From Aquiluna sp. (GTDB taxonomy: Bacteria; Actinomycetota; Actinomycetes; Actinomycetales; Microbacteriaceae): 22,599 bases of DNA. A model generated the notes under the pieces. It made no database searches. It was given only the letters and a program-made list of their open reading frames with translations, and was not told the DNA's origin. The stretch spans positions 1-22,599 of the forward strand of contig JAGYIH010000013.1 in the NCBI GenBank assembly GCA_018402615.1, given 5' to 3'. Both the position numbers and the translations under genes were made by a program. This document shows, piece by piece, positions 1 through 8,967 of the stretch (position 1 is the first letter of the stretch; every line of letters begins with the position of its first letter).

Positions 1-822
1 GGAAGCAGCGATTGCTAGGGCATAGCGCTGCACCAAAACCAACTGCGCAAGTGGGTCAGCGTCATAACCAATAACCAGTGCCCCGGAGTTTCTAACATCG
101 CGCTCTAGGCCCTCTGGCCAAGACCCCAGCATCCAGACAGCTCGTCCCTTTTGGGCTATTGAAATTGGTCCGTGCCGGTAGTCCATGGCCGGGTAGGCCT
201 CTGCCCAGAACTGTGAGGATTCCCTGGTTTTTAGGGCAGCCTCCTGAGCCAAAGCAACAGTCCAGCCGTTTCCCAAAAAGCTAATCTGTTCAATCTTGAC
301 CAGTTCCGGGTTTAGTTCTAGCTCCAGCATCTTGCGAGCATCGGCAATCGCAGGGCTTAGGTCCTCACCCAAGTGAGTGCGCATCAGCGCCAGCACCGAG
401 GTTGCGTAGCGAGTCTGCAGCACAGACTTTTCGTCCGCAAAATCAAAGTTAATGACGTGGTCTGCAAGCTGTGCGGCCGGGCTGTCAATTACTCCGGTGA
501 TCACAACAGTTGGGGCACCCTTGAACTTTTTTAGAAACTCAATCACCTCGGTTGTGGTGCCAGACCTAGTAATCGCAATGACCCGGTCGTATTTTCGACC
601 GTATGGAAACTCATTTGCCGTGAAGCCATCGGCTTCCCCAAAGCCCCTTGACTCTAAAAGCGAGGCCGAGGCCATCGACATGAACCAGCTGGTGCCACAG
701 CCAACGAAGGCAACCCGCTCACCTCGTTGCGGTAGTAAGGAGGCAACCGATGGATGCATCGCAATAACCTGCTGCCAAATTTCTGGCTGGCTTTGAATCT
801 CTGCTGCGGCAAAATTATTCAT
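1..822 (-). CDS. SIS-domain sugar isomerase/deaminase-like protein (3' end outside window)
   Basis: Reading the minus strand from ATG at 822 gives an unbroken 274-codon frame that leaves the window at base 1, so the C-terminus is missing. Two SIS (sugar isomerase) folds are visible. The first has GCGTSW near residue 42 and ITRSGTTTEVIEF near residue 84. The second has FLGNGWTVALAQEAALKTRE, followed by AEAYPAMDYRHGP, the usual sugar-phosphate site of GlmS-C/AgaS-type proteins. There is no glutaminase domain at the N-terminus (it begins MNNFAAAEIQSQPEIW), so this is not a complete GlmS. The family usually isomerises or deaminates amino-sugar phosphates in the cytoplasm. The DeoR regulator gene lies directly upstream on the same strand, which suggests inducible amino-sugar use. 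The start is supported by the promoter at 855-884, but the ribosome site is weak. The substrate cannot be told from sequence alone. Confidence 0.88.
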   Translation of the reverse strand, partial: MNNFAAAEIQSQPEIWQQVIAMHPSVASLLPQRGERVAFVGCGTSWFMSMASASLLESRGFGEADGFTANEFPYGRKYDRVIAITRSGTTTEVIEFLKKFKGAPTVVITGVIDSPAAQLADHVINFDFADEKSVLQTRYATSVLALMRTHLGEDLSPAIADARKMLELELNPELVKIEQISFLGNGWTVALAQEAALKTRESSQFWAEAYPAMDYRHGPISIAQKGRAVWMLGSWPEGLERDVRNSGALVIGYDADPLAQLVLVQRYALAIAAS

Positions 823-854
823 TCGATCCAATTCTTTTGGTGTTTCTTAACGTA

Positions 855-884
855 ATTATCGCTAAAAAGTGCAAAAAAGTGCAA
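855..884 (-). promoter_or_regulatory. Sigma-70-like promoter of the SIS gene
   Basis: On the minus strand TTGCAC (complement of 879-884) is followed after 18 bases by GATAAT (complement of 855-860). This would start RNA about 25 bases before the ATG at 822. It lies between the DeoR stop (903) and the SIS start, so the SIS gene can be transcribed on its own. The match to the consensus is seen; activity is inferred. Confidence 0.55.
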
Positions 885-888
885 AAAA
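863..888. repeat. 10-bp-period direct repeat over the promoter, candidate DeoR operator
   Basis: AAAAAGTGC occurs twice, with GTGC at 869-872 and 879-882, and each copy is followed by an A-run. The 10-base spacing puts both copies on one face of the helix, and they cover the -35 and spacer of the SIS promoter. DeoR-family repressors commonly bind short direct or inverted repeats at the promoters of the sugar genes they control, so the neighbouring DeoR protein is the obvious candidate ligand. Confidence 0.45.
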
Positions 889-902
889 GAGAGAAATCGC
901 CC

Positions 903-1691
903 TTATTCGCAGACTATGAGCTCGATCCCGGCACTGGAATATTTTCTCTCAAGCTCTCTAGAAACCGGTTCGTCCACCATGACAGCGGATATCTCTTCGG
1001 GCCTGCAGATTCGGGCAAAGGCCTGTGTCTCAAGCTTGTCGGTAGTGGCCAAGATGATGGTGCGCTTGGCGGTGCTAGCCATGAGGGAAGCAATATGTGC
1101 TTCGCCCTCATGGCTGGTCATTGCCCCCAATGCGCTGTCAATTGCATTTACACCTAGAAATGCGATGTCCAGAGCCAGTCCATCAAGAACTGCCTCGGCA
1201 TGGCTACCAACTAGCTCATAGGACTGCGGCCTTGCAACACCGCCGGTCACCACAATCTTTATGTATTGCTTAACCACCATCTCGGCAGCGATGTTCACCG
1301 CGTTGGTCACAACGGTCAGGCCAATCTCGCCATCTTCGGTATTGATTCTGGGGTCAGCCGTTAGTTCTCGAGCCAGGGCGGTTGTGGTGGTGCCGCCATT
1401 AAGGCCAATCCTAAAATCACGCTGAACCAGTGCCGCCGCGGCCTTCGCAATCTTTACCTTGCCCAGCGATGCCCTTGCGGTTCGGTAGCGAATCGGAAGC
1501 TCATATGCCTTTCCCACCGCCCCAATACCACCGTGAGTTCTGATTGCAAGCTGACGACTATCCAGCTCATCAAAGTCTCTGCGAACCGTTGCCACCGAGA
1601 TCCCGAGCATTGCGCTGGCAGTATCGACATCCATTGAACCGTGCTTGGAGACAAACTCCAGAATTTGATTCAAGCGCTGATTTCTTGCCAC
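903..1691 (-). CDS. DeoR-family transcriptional regulator
   Basis: A 262-residue cytoplasmic DNA-binding protein of normal length for the DeoR family. Residues 6-57 form the N-terminal HTH (QRLNQILEFVSKHG, then ASAMLGISVATVRRDFDEL) with the family signature running into RTHGG. The rest is the sugar-phosphate-sensing DeoRC domain, with GLNGGTTTTALARE near residue 97, VTGGV, FLGVNAID, and ATTDKLETQAFARI near the end. The start is GTG at 1691, preceded by GGGAAG; the overlapping upstream ATG is in another frame. It is transcribed toward the SIS gene and probably represses it until a phosphorylated sugar binds. The effector is unknown. Confidence 0.93.
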   Translation of the reverse strand: MARNQRLNQILEFVSKHGSMDVDTASAMLGISVATVRRDFDELDSRQLAIRTHGGIGAVGKAYELPIRYRTARASLGKVKIAKAAAALVQRDFRIGLNGGTTTTALARELTADPRINTEDGEIGLTVVTNAVNIAAEMVVKQYIKIVVTGGVARPQSYELVGSHAEAVLDGLALDIAFLGVNAIDSALGAMTSHEGEAHIASLMASTAKRTIILATTDKLETQAFARICRPEEISAVMVDEPVSRELERKYSSAGIELIVCE

Positions 1692-2068
1692 GCTGCCATC
1701 TTCCCTTCAACTTGCAAATCTCTGGCTAAAGCCTTTTCCCTGTTTAGATTATGGCAACCCGCTCTAGCCCCAAAGACCACCGGTCAGCAGACCCATAAAT
1801 GCCCTTGGCCCCAGTTGCACAAAAAGCAACCAGTTGCCGGGTAATCAGTCCTGGCGCGCTTGTCGCTCAGCTAAGGCGGCCGTGTCTATTGGGTAGGGCA
1901 AGAAGAGGCTTGTCTTGGGTTATTCGCAGCCAAACAACCCAATCCTCAAAGCCAACACTCAGGCTTCTCACCTAACGTGAGGTTAGTGATCAAGTCGAAC
2001 GGGTCACAGGTTCAAAACCCTCCTCGTAAGGAGATGCCCCGACCAATAGGTTGGGGCATTCCTAGTTT
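1692..2068. other. Gene-free, structure-rich intergenic region
   Basis: No convincing coding frame is present. Several short inverted repeats are visible. TTGGGTT (from about 1915) pairs with AACCCAA (from about 1936). CTAAC and GTTAG form a small hairpin near 1973-1987. CTCCT and AGGAG flank CGTA near 2020-2033. The strong hairpin at 2034-2059 follows. On the minus strand CATAAT, about 65 bases before the DeoR start, may be its -10 box. A tRNA T-arm-like string, GGTCACAGGTTCAAAACC, lies near 2002-2020, but no full tRNA can be folded. Confidence 0.5.
2034..2059. terminator. Strong hairpin, possible bidirectional terminator
   Basis: ATGCCCCGACC and GGTTGGGGCAT form an 11-bp stem (one G-T pair) around an AATA loop. 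AGGA on the left and TCCT on the right can extend it past a bulged G. It sits 9 bases beyond the stop of the minus-strand gene ending at 2069. T-runs on either side are poor, so termination is likely but not certain. Confidence 0.5.
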
Positions 2069-2599
2069 CTACCTGATTAGCTCGGGAGGCATCGCGATAT
2101 CCAACCAAAGCTGATGACCATCTCCGGCTTTTGACAACATCCCCGCACATCGAACCAAGTCACCACCTGCCTGTACAACCGGGATTAAGGTTTGCTCTTC
2201 AGATTGGGCGACGTAACCCATGTCGGCATCGCTTATCTGCAACGAAAGCTTTTCTCCAGCGGGCTCGCTATCGCCGGTGTGGTAGATGACCACCCAAACT
2301 GGCTGGCCTTTCTCATGCATAACATCTAGGTGCACGGTAAAGGCCTTTAGTGCAAAAGTGTCTGCTGCATCAAGATCTGTTGCAACCGAAAATGAGTCAT
2401 CGCCCTTTAGAACTGGCAGGCTGAGCACGTAGGCATCAAACTCTGCCTGCTCGCTGTCAAAGTTCTTCTTCTCGTTCTGGTAAGCACGTTTATAGTCGGC
2501 CTCTAACTTGGCCTTGTTCTTCTGATGCTCCTTTATAGAGGAAACTATTAGAGTTCCCAAGAAGGCTAGGAACGCAGTCCCAAAGCCTTTTTTAGCCAC
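2069..2599 (-). CDS. Hypothetical membrane-anchored protein
   Basis: A 176-residue open frame that I do not recognise as any family. Residues about 5-21 (GFGTAFLAFLGTLIVSSI) form one hydrophobic segment, likely an N-terminal membrane anchor. A charged, probably helical stretch rich in K, E, Q and N (about 22-50) follows, then a mixed globular part containing VWVVIYHTGD and LWLDIAMPPELIR. The GTG start at 2599 shares its first base with the TAG stop of the upstream frame, so the two genes are translationally coupled. It is the only unbroken gene of the unit: the upstream partner has a wrecked 5' half, which may have left this gene without its own start of transcription. It may already be silent. 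Confidence 0.6.
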   Translation of the reverse strand: MAKKGFGTAFLAFLGTLIVSSIKEHQKNKAKLEADYKRAYQNEKKNFDSEQAEFDAYVLSLPVLKGDDSFSVATDLDAADTFALKAFTVHLDVMHEKGQPVWVVIYHTGDSEPAGEKLSLQISDADMGYVAQSEEQTLIPVVQAGGDLVRCAGMLSKAGDGHQLWLDIAMPPELIR

Positions 2600-3983
2600 T
2601 AGAAGCTTCTACGCATTCGCTTGATGATGTCGTAGCTATTCCCCTCAGAGTCCGTGATCTCGATGTTCACCAGGCACAGTCCAGGATCTGTGATTCTCAC
2701 TCTCCAACTTGATGCAAGGCAAACGTCCTTGGTCAAGCTGGTGACTTTGTAACTGAGCTCAGGATCGCGTGGGAAGGACTGAAGCAGTGTTCGCTGCACC
2801 GTCCTGACCTTGGTAAAACCATCGGCTAGTTCTGAAATGGCAGTTGCCTCAGTCTCATCAGGTGTAACAGCAAGCGCAGTTCTTGCCACCTGGATCGAGG
2901 TTCCTTCTATGGCGACCGAATCCAAGCCCACGGCAATCGCTGGAACCGGTTCGGCTTGTTCGTTGTCGGTTTCACCCTCGCTGACGGCTTCTTCAGAGTC
3001 AGTTTCGGATTCAGAGGTTACGGTCTGCTCTTTTGTCGCAGGGTCAACAAACACGTAGGAGCACTCGCGACCGGATTCGCCAAAGCCCGCCCAGCTACTG
3101 CATCTTTCGATGCCCGGCGTGCTCAGAGCAGCGGCTTCGGAAACCGCCTTGGCTTTAGAAACCAGTAGGTCCACTTTTGCCCTGCGGTCCACCTCGACGC
3201 CTGGGTCATAGCTGCCTCCGGTTGCTTTGAAAAGACTCCAAGCCTCACCACCCAGTTGATAAGCAGTCCAAGCATTCTGAGGCCAACATTCCGTGTACTG
3301 CTTTTTACTCTTCGCATCTGCGATTAGTCCGTTTGCAGCCTGGAAACCAGATGGGCAACCCAGACTTGAGTTCAGAGATGACCTTCAAGAACCTGGGTAA
3401 ATGGGTAACCAGATCCATTAGGTGCCTTTGAGGTAGATTCTCCCCGCGCAGGAACCCTTCAGGCTGGGTGGTAAACGCCCTGCTTCTTCCAAACATCATC
3501 TTCAGTTACTGCTTCAGCATCTTGGATCTGATTTCCTCGCCTTCCGGAACTGCAACCGGGTTGGCACAGACTCCCCCTGGGACACCCCACCATCAGGATC
3601 AGTGATTGGGCCATAGGAGACACACTTTGCTCAGGAGGTTGCTTCGTTCCAAGCTCTCGATTCTGCCTCCGCAGCAGCCCTGGCTGCTTCAACCTGTCTG
3701 TTGTATTCAGCCCAAACCTTGGTGGTATCAGTGCTGCCAAGTCTTTAGGCAGTAATAAGACTTCACCTTGGTGGCGAGGTTAGATTCAACCCCACGGCCA
3801 CTACCTGCAGGGCAGGTGTGGCAAACACTTTCACCGGCATTGAATGAATAAGACTCACCCAGTTACTGCTCTGGTTCCAGGAATCTCTTGCCTTAGAAGG
3901 TACAGAAATGGTCAGTCACCTCCACCATTACGCAGCTGCTCCGCCAATAGAAAGAATCATCGCGACAAACTAAGTCTTTTCAT
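2599..3983 (-). pseudogene. Decayed secreted Cys-containing protein (residual 197-codon frame at its 3' end)
   Basis: Stitching frames on the minus strand gives one long protein. It begins at ATG 3983 behind AGGGGGAAAC and has a signal-like N-terminus (MKRLSLSR, then after a frameshift MILSIGGAAA). Next comes a Cys-containing part (NAGESVCHTCPAGSGRGVES, SYYCLK), then KVWAEYNRQVEAARAAAEAE, a nonsense codon, SYGPITDPDGGVSQGE, more shifts, and GSGYPFTQVLEG. From 3384 to 2599 the frame is open again (NGLIADAKSKKQYTECW and onward). The open 3' part includes a start-capable GTG at 3192, which would give 197 residues with an acidic Ser/Glu linker. No upstream Shine-Dalgarno supports that GTG, and the reading frame continues unchanged through it, so I treat 2599-3192 as the surviving tail of a dead gene. 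The function is not recognised. Confidence 0.7.
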
Positions 3984-4016
3984 TTGTTTCCCCCTGTTCT
4001 TCAGTTATCAAGGAAG

Positions 4017-4276
4017 CTACTTGCACCCTGGGGCAATATGGGCGCTAACAGAAGTTTGAGCGGCTCTTCCACTCGGCTTCTCGAGTGCTATTGCAAAAAA
4101 CTTGTTGGTTTCAGATTCACTTTGGACGCCGTAGCTCTTTGAAAAAGTGCCTGGCAAAGGTCAAACCACAATGAGTCGTCGCCACAATGAAAGCAATTCC
4201 CTCTATTCAGAGGCGAAACCCAAGACACCAAAAAAGCCAGCAACAGACTCAAAAACAGCAGCCGACCAATCTTCAT
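4017..4276 (-). pseudogene. Decayed small secreted protein
   Basis: ATG at 4276 follows AGGGGGTTTT, a good ribosome site. It encodes a classic signal peptide, MKIGRLLFLSLLLAFLVSWV. The starting frame ends at 4088. Near 4145 another frame takes over and reads KSYGVQSESETNKFFAIALE, then KPSGRAAQTSVSAHIAPGCK, to a TAG at 4017-4019. One frameshift therefore splits a protein of about 85 residues. It ends 33 bases before the start of the next decayed secreted gene on the same strand, so the two probably formed one export-related operon with the genes down to 2069. Family unknown. Confidence 0.6.
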
Positions 4277-4385
4277 AAAACCCCCTACTCAGCCTTCAGC
4301 CTAGTCCAACCCTCAGACAAAGATGTCCCACCCCAGTGCTGGCTAAAGAAATCTCGGGGGCGAGTCGGAACTTAGGGGTGGGTTT

Positions 4386-5430
4386 ATGAACTCAACAGGC
4401 CAAAAACAAAGTCAATCCCGCAAAGGACTTCACCACAGGTCAGGACCGTCTTAGCAAAGTGTTTCAAAGAGATCTTCAACCAAGCATCCCGCCGGTGATT
4501 GAAGACCACAGTCAAGACCTGACACCACCATGAACGGGGTGACTATCACTCAGGCCCTTACGGCTACTCGCAAACACCGCTATACCCCAGGAATTTAGTA
4601 CGGAAGTGGTTTTGACGAGGAAGCGGATTGGAATGAGGACGAGGGGGAATTACAGATTAACCCCTGAATTAGAGCAATCAGTCCCCCAGAGACAGCTATT
4701 TCAATGATGTCGTTACTTACGGCTTATATTTTGGTGAGGGGGTTAGACATGAATATTCCCAAAAAATGAACTCGCAGGTTCCAACTTTATGAAGGATTGC
4801 AATTGTGGCCCTTGTTGAATCCGGCAGATCAGATATGGCCGAGAACACCTATCCAGATGGCACTTCAACTTGACCCAAATGACTTTGCCTCGATTACCAA
4901 CCTGAAGTCATTATTGACAAATCTGGCCGGCTCGAAGAAGCCGAGAACCTCTACCTGAAAGCGGCAGTCTTTCCCTTCTATGACTTTGCATTTGCCATGT
5001 TCAACCTTGGCTACCTCTATGTGAACCAGTCATGAAGCGCTGGCGAGACCTGGTACCGGCGCTCGCTGCGTATAAAGCCCGTGCACTGAGGCAATGGTGA
5101 ACCCTGGCCGGTCTGTGCAGACCCTCCGCGACGATGTCGCGGGCCCTAAAGCTCTGAATCAGCTATTCAGATAAACCCAAGGGACTCGATTGCCATCTGA
5201 GCTGGCAGACATTTTACCGTCGCGACGGAGAGTTGTTTCTGGCAGAGATGCTCTATTGGAAAGCTGTTGAGTTTCAACCCTCCAATGCTCGCCAACTTCA
5301 ACCTGGCCTCGTTCCTAGTTGAGATCAATTGAAGATCAGGCCAGACCTTTTTCTGACCGTGCCTCCTCCACTGGACCCAGAGGGCAGGGTTGAAAGGGCA
5401 AATACAGATGTTCAAAGCATGGAGCCAGAC
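4386..5430 (+). pseudogene. Decayed TPR-repeat protein
   Basis: The probable start is ATG 4386 behind GGGGTGGG, divergent from the secreted-protein gene at 4276. After a shift the plus strand reads KDFTTGQDRLSKVFQRDLQ, PSIPPVIEDHSQDL, then an acidic stretch FDEEADWNEDEGELQINP near 4612-4667. TPR-like helices then appear: MALQLDPNDFASITNL, GRLEEAENLYLKAAVFPFYD with FAFAMFNLGYLYVNQ (4927-5030), ETWYRRSLRIKP, AEMLYWKAVEFQPSNA and ANFNLASFL (to about 5320). The frame changes at least four times and several stops intervene, so no full product can be made. TPR proteins are scaffolds for protein-protein contacts; the partner cannot be inferred. Confidence 0.65.
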
Positions 5431-5439
5431 TGCGACACC

Positions 5440-6721
5440 AATGAGACAAGGATAGGAGAGCGATGAACCTGAGGTTTCATTCTTTTATATCGTAGGCCTG
5501 GGGAAGCACGATTCAGCCAGATCTCATGACCAGGTCCAAACGGTTTTGAGTTCAAGTGTGATGACATTGAGTCTGAATGCGTCCACCCCATGGCTCTCGG
5601 CGATGTTCCAAAGTTTCTGCTTGGGTGGATGACTGATCAGAAGGCGTTCCTTTAGGTGGTCAAATCTCTAGTTGATGCGGCAAAGCCCGGGGTGCACACC
5701 CTGTTCCACATGACCCTAAGCCTTCAACTGTTTTAGCCGTAACAAGGCACGCTGGCTGAGCCGACTATCGGCTCGGGCGCTGATCAGCTGCAGATTTTGT
5801 CAGGCCAAAGCGAGTACTGGCAGGTTGTATTGAGACTGGACCGCTAGTTTCTGACATTTAAATTTGAACAAAGGGGGCAGCATGCGAAGAGTGGGTAAAG
5901 CAACTTGTCCTAGAGGGCCTGGCAGGTCTACAGTACTACCCTTTGTGTTTCTCAAGAAGGCGACTTGATTTACGACAGGTTGCGCGTATCATCAGCTCCG
6001 GCACCTTCCTTGCCCCACGAAAGGATAATGAAGGACACTTGGCTTGCAGCCATAAAGCTTCTCGAGTCAAGGTGATCACCGCAGGTCTATTGCCAGGACA
6101 TCTGCCTGAGGTCAGCCAGATTGGCACTTGCCGCCCTCATTTCAGCCGCAGTGCGTAGTCAGCAAGACAAGCTCGGATTCCCTTGCACTGGAACATCCCC
6201 GCAGGTTTACGCTAATAGCGAGTTATCGCTAGCCGCTGAGGCCTTTGGTGAGGACGATCGGATGATCGGTTATCAGGCTGCCTGGCTACGACGTCCTTGA
6301 AGACAGTGAAGATTACTTCTACAGACAAGTAACAGCTGAAGACTGCAAACTGGGGTTTAAACTCTGAGTTGTGCCACCGTGGCAGCTCACTAAAACCAAA
6401 GATATCCCCACAGACAACTACTACGCAACTATGAAGCCGATGCAGTTGCCAGAGCGGTCAAGCTTGCTGATATCTGGACAACCTGGCTTATTGGCGAAGG
6501 CAGCTCTTAATGTGGAAACTAGATTGGCACTCTCAGATAAGTACCAGCACGCTCTTCAGTCTCTCAATTACTCCACCCAGAAAGATAACTGGACAGGCTT
6601 AGCTTTTGACCAGGGCCACTGCCGCTTTTTGCCTATCCGAATCAAAACAGCACTTCTGAGGGCTGAGGCAAAAAGGAATCAGGGACAACAGGTGAGCAAA
6701 GGGGTGCCCGAGGGCCAATAA
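5440..6721 (+). pseudogene. Decayed coding region, plus strand, unrecognised
   Basis: Protein-like runs appear in changing plus-strand frames: DEPEVSFFYIVGLGKHD (5462 on), FEFKCDDIESECVHPMALGD followed by VPKFLLGWMTDQKAFL (about 5550-5655), VVKSLVDAAKPGVHTLFHMT, DQLQILSGQSEYWQVVLRLD (about 5785-5845), ELSLAAEAFGEDDRMIGYQA (about 6219-6285), VLEDSEDYFYRQVTAEDCKL, and YEADAVARAVKLADIWTTWL (6430 on). Codon choice in these runs resembles that of the intact genes. It may be the rest of the TPR gene at 4386 or a second gene. No family could be named. The next 250 bases, to 6971, show nothing further. Confidence 0.45.
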
Positions 6722-6971
6722 GTCAGTTTTAGAACAATCACGACGTGCTTGGAAAAGTGAAAAGTTAAACAACGTATCCAGTTAAGCTGTAAAACAGATA
6801 GTCCATTCGGGCCGAGTTAGAGAAATTCACCCCTTGTAAAAGCCATTTTGATTGTTTCACTTGTTTTCCGTAGCAACAGAATGGATTTAGCTGAAGACAA
6901 AAACTCAGTCCCTAACACAGTGGCTTTCTTGAATGCACCATCGGGAGAGCATCAGCTCCTTTATGTTCTAG

Positions 6972-8640
6972 CTAGTGCCTGAACAGCCAGGCCAATGCTT
7001 CTGTGCAGCATTCATGGACGTATATCTTAAGTTCCCTTGATGCCTCAGGTTGAAGAACCCTGCAGATGTTGAGACGTCGTGACGGATCTCTTATCTGAAT
7101 CTTGATACCAAGGCGGTCATTGTTCTCTCGACCTTTTTTTTGTCGTAGTAGTTCTCCGCGCTGGAAAGTGATTCGCTGAGTTTCCTCGTCAAAGCCCAAG
7201 TCTGATCCGATTATCACACCGGCATAGTTCAGGTCGTAGCCCTGAATTGTGTGGATACTGCCAACCTCATCTGCTGAGGTCCCTGACTCACCCAGTCAAT
7301 GCGCAGTTCGGTTCCAGTGAAACTACAGCCTTCAAGCTCAATGTCATAGCGACTCTTGTCATCTTTACCCACCCACTCCCAGGAGTGGCAGAGGCGCAAC
7401 CTTGCAAGGCCGTGCTCCGCGGCTGCTTTGCAAATCAAATATCAGGAAACTCAAGCAAAGCTGTCGAAGAGCGCAGGTCACTTAGGAGCCGAACCCAGTG
7501 GGGACAGGTTGTCTGAGAGCAGCTTCCTGAACAAAGTCGATGTAGTCCTGGCCACCATTTACTCGCATTTGTGACGTCAACCTGAACAGGCTGCCAGTTT
7601 CATCGGCATTTGATGCCGTCCAACTTGCTCCTTAGGCAGGTCTGCCGGCCTAATGCTTTGAGCCGAGTCGTCCAACAGAGTTGATTTCGGCTTTGCTTAC
7701 ATATCCAATCCAGTTGCGTCAGGTCAGAGCGATCCTCACCAAGCCTCTCGTTGATCTGTCTAAATTGAGTTCTGCATGCCTGAGGGCTGATTTGCTCTAA
7801 TGCCCAATCGGTGAACCTCATAGCGCAATGAGAGCAGGTCCCAGTAGTTCACGTCTTTGCCAACATCAAGGGGCTGAGGATCATGTTTTTATTCAACCCG
7901 GGATGTAGCAGAACATCTGAACTGTTTGCGCAGCGACGCGGAATCACCAAACCGATGCGAAGGCGGAGAGCGGGTCCTTATTGAACTGCGTGAAGTATTC
8001 GCTGAACCTGAGTCCTGCCCTGCAACTTCATCCCTGGCGGGTGAAGGGCAATGTCGAAAGCAGTTTGACCGGGTAGATAGCGACAATGGTCTTACCAGTG
8101 CGGGTCACCCTGAACTACCAGCTCGGCAGAGGTTGACTCCCTCAAGTTGCCCACGAGCCTCTCCAAAATGCCCTCAAAGCAACAGCCTGGTCGGTGTTGA
8201 GTGCTTTGAAGGGCGAATACTTAGGCTGGGTTGCTGTTCACTAGCTCAGGAACTCTTCGGGTCAGCCAGCCACCTTGGTAAGAGCTCTTCAAATAGCTCA
8301 TCAAAGCTCTTACGGTACATTCTCGCGCTGGAAGTAGTCGGCCTCAGTGATTCCTTGGTTGCCGTTTAAAAACCTTGAACTTCTCATCGGCTGCGAAGTA
8401 GCGAATCAGAAGTGGACTCAAGGTCTGGGCAAACAGATGATGAACTTCCTCGTTTCAGAGTTATCTGCACGCGCTCTAAATGCTTTACATTGTGGTGTTG
8501 AGGTGCTGCTGCAAGCGAGCGCCAGCATTCACGGTCTCACCTATGTAGATTTCGTTTGAACCACTGATCATTGTAGACGACGGGCCAGTTGCTGTGGACT
8601 TCGTCTGTTTTTTTTAGTGTTGATGGCATCACCATCAAAG
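6972..8640 (-). pseudogene. Decayed GIY-YIG plus DUF2075 DNA/RNA helicase
   Basis: Minus-strand frames stitch into the standard order of the GIY-YIG/DUF2075 proteins. A GIY-YIG nuclease-like domain (NWPVVY, shift, ISGSNEIYIGETVNAGARLQ, about 8505-8605) comes first. The linker follows (GITEADYFQRENV, RKSFDELFEELLPRWL, about 8260-8360). The Walker A follows near 8060-8120 (LVVQGDP, shift, TGKTIVAIY). The conserved C-terminal motor block is at 7000-7440 (WEWVGKDDKSRYDIELEG, YDLNYAGVIIGSDLGFDEET, NDRLGIKIQIRD, KIYVH). Relatives of about 600-650 residues use ATP to act on nucleic acids and often lie in phage-defence islands. The copy is dead: the Walker A itself is cut by a one-base shift, and more than six other breaks occur. 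It follows directly on the MazG-like relic. Confidence 0.82.
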
Positions 8641-8654
8641 GGCAGGCGCGCGAT

Positions 8655-8963
8655 CTTATAGCTGGTCGCCACTTATCGCTTTTACCGCGAGATTTTTCTA
8701 CCGGATAGCAGCGTTCATTCAAGCCTCTCGACAATCTCTTGCACATCAAAATTAATACCTGTCAACAATAGGCAGTAGGTCAGAACATCGGTTTGTCCTC
8801 TGGTTTCCTCATCCGCCTCAGAGTTCCACTGGAAACACTCGAGTAGCTCGGCAGACTCAATAGGAAATGCTTTTAGCCGGGTTTTCTGGGTGTGAAACTG
8901 CTGCCAGTCACGCTCGGCCACAAAGCTGCCGAAGCTTGCAGAATTAGTTCCCCCGCTATCCAT
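8655..8963 (-). pseudogene. Decayed MazG-like nucleotide pyrophosphohydrolase
   Basis: From ATG 8963 the minus strand reads SFGSFVAERDWQQFHT, then IESAELLECFQWNSEADEE, DVLTYCLLLTGINFDVQEIV and, after a shift, LNERCYPVEKSRGKSDKW. This is the full all-alpha MazG/YpjD-type fold of about 105 residues. It includes the metal-binding ExxE helix (ESAELLE) and the downstream D of the DVL helix. These enzymes split non-canonical or excess NTPs to NMP and pyrophosphate. A shift between QKT and AFPIES, a shortened E(L)AD helix and the 3' frameshift show that the gene is broken. It ends just before the helicase relic, a pairing seen in other bacteria. Confidence 0.8.
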
Positions 8964-8967
8964 GGGA

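Noticed and set aside
2000..2059. A complete tRNA gene
   Set aside because: Only a T-arm-like string is present; its stem does not pair and no acceptor or anticodon arms can be found.
3844..4059. 71-codon plus-strand frame
   Set aside because: It lies opposite the starts of two signal-peptide genes with good ribosome sites and shows no protein features.
7926..8369. 147-codon open frame on the plus strand
   Set aside because: It is the antisense shadow of the helicase relic; the minus strand carries the GTGKT-like motif and helicase linker.
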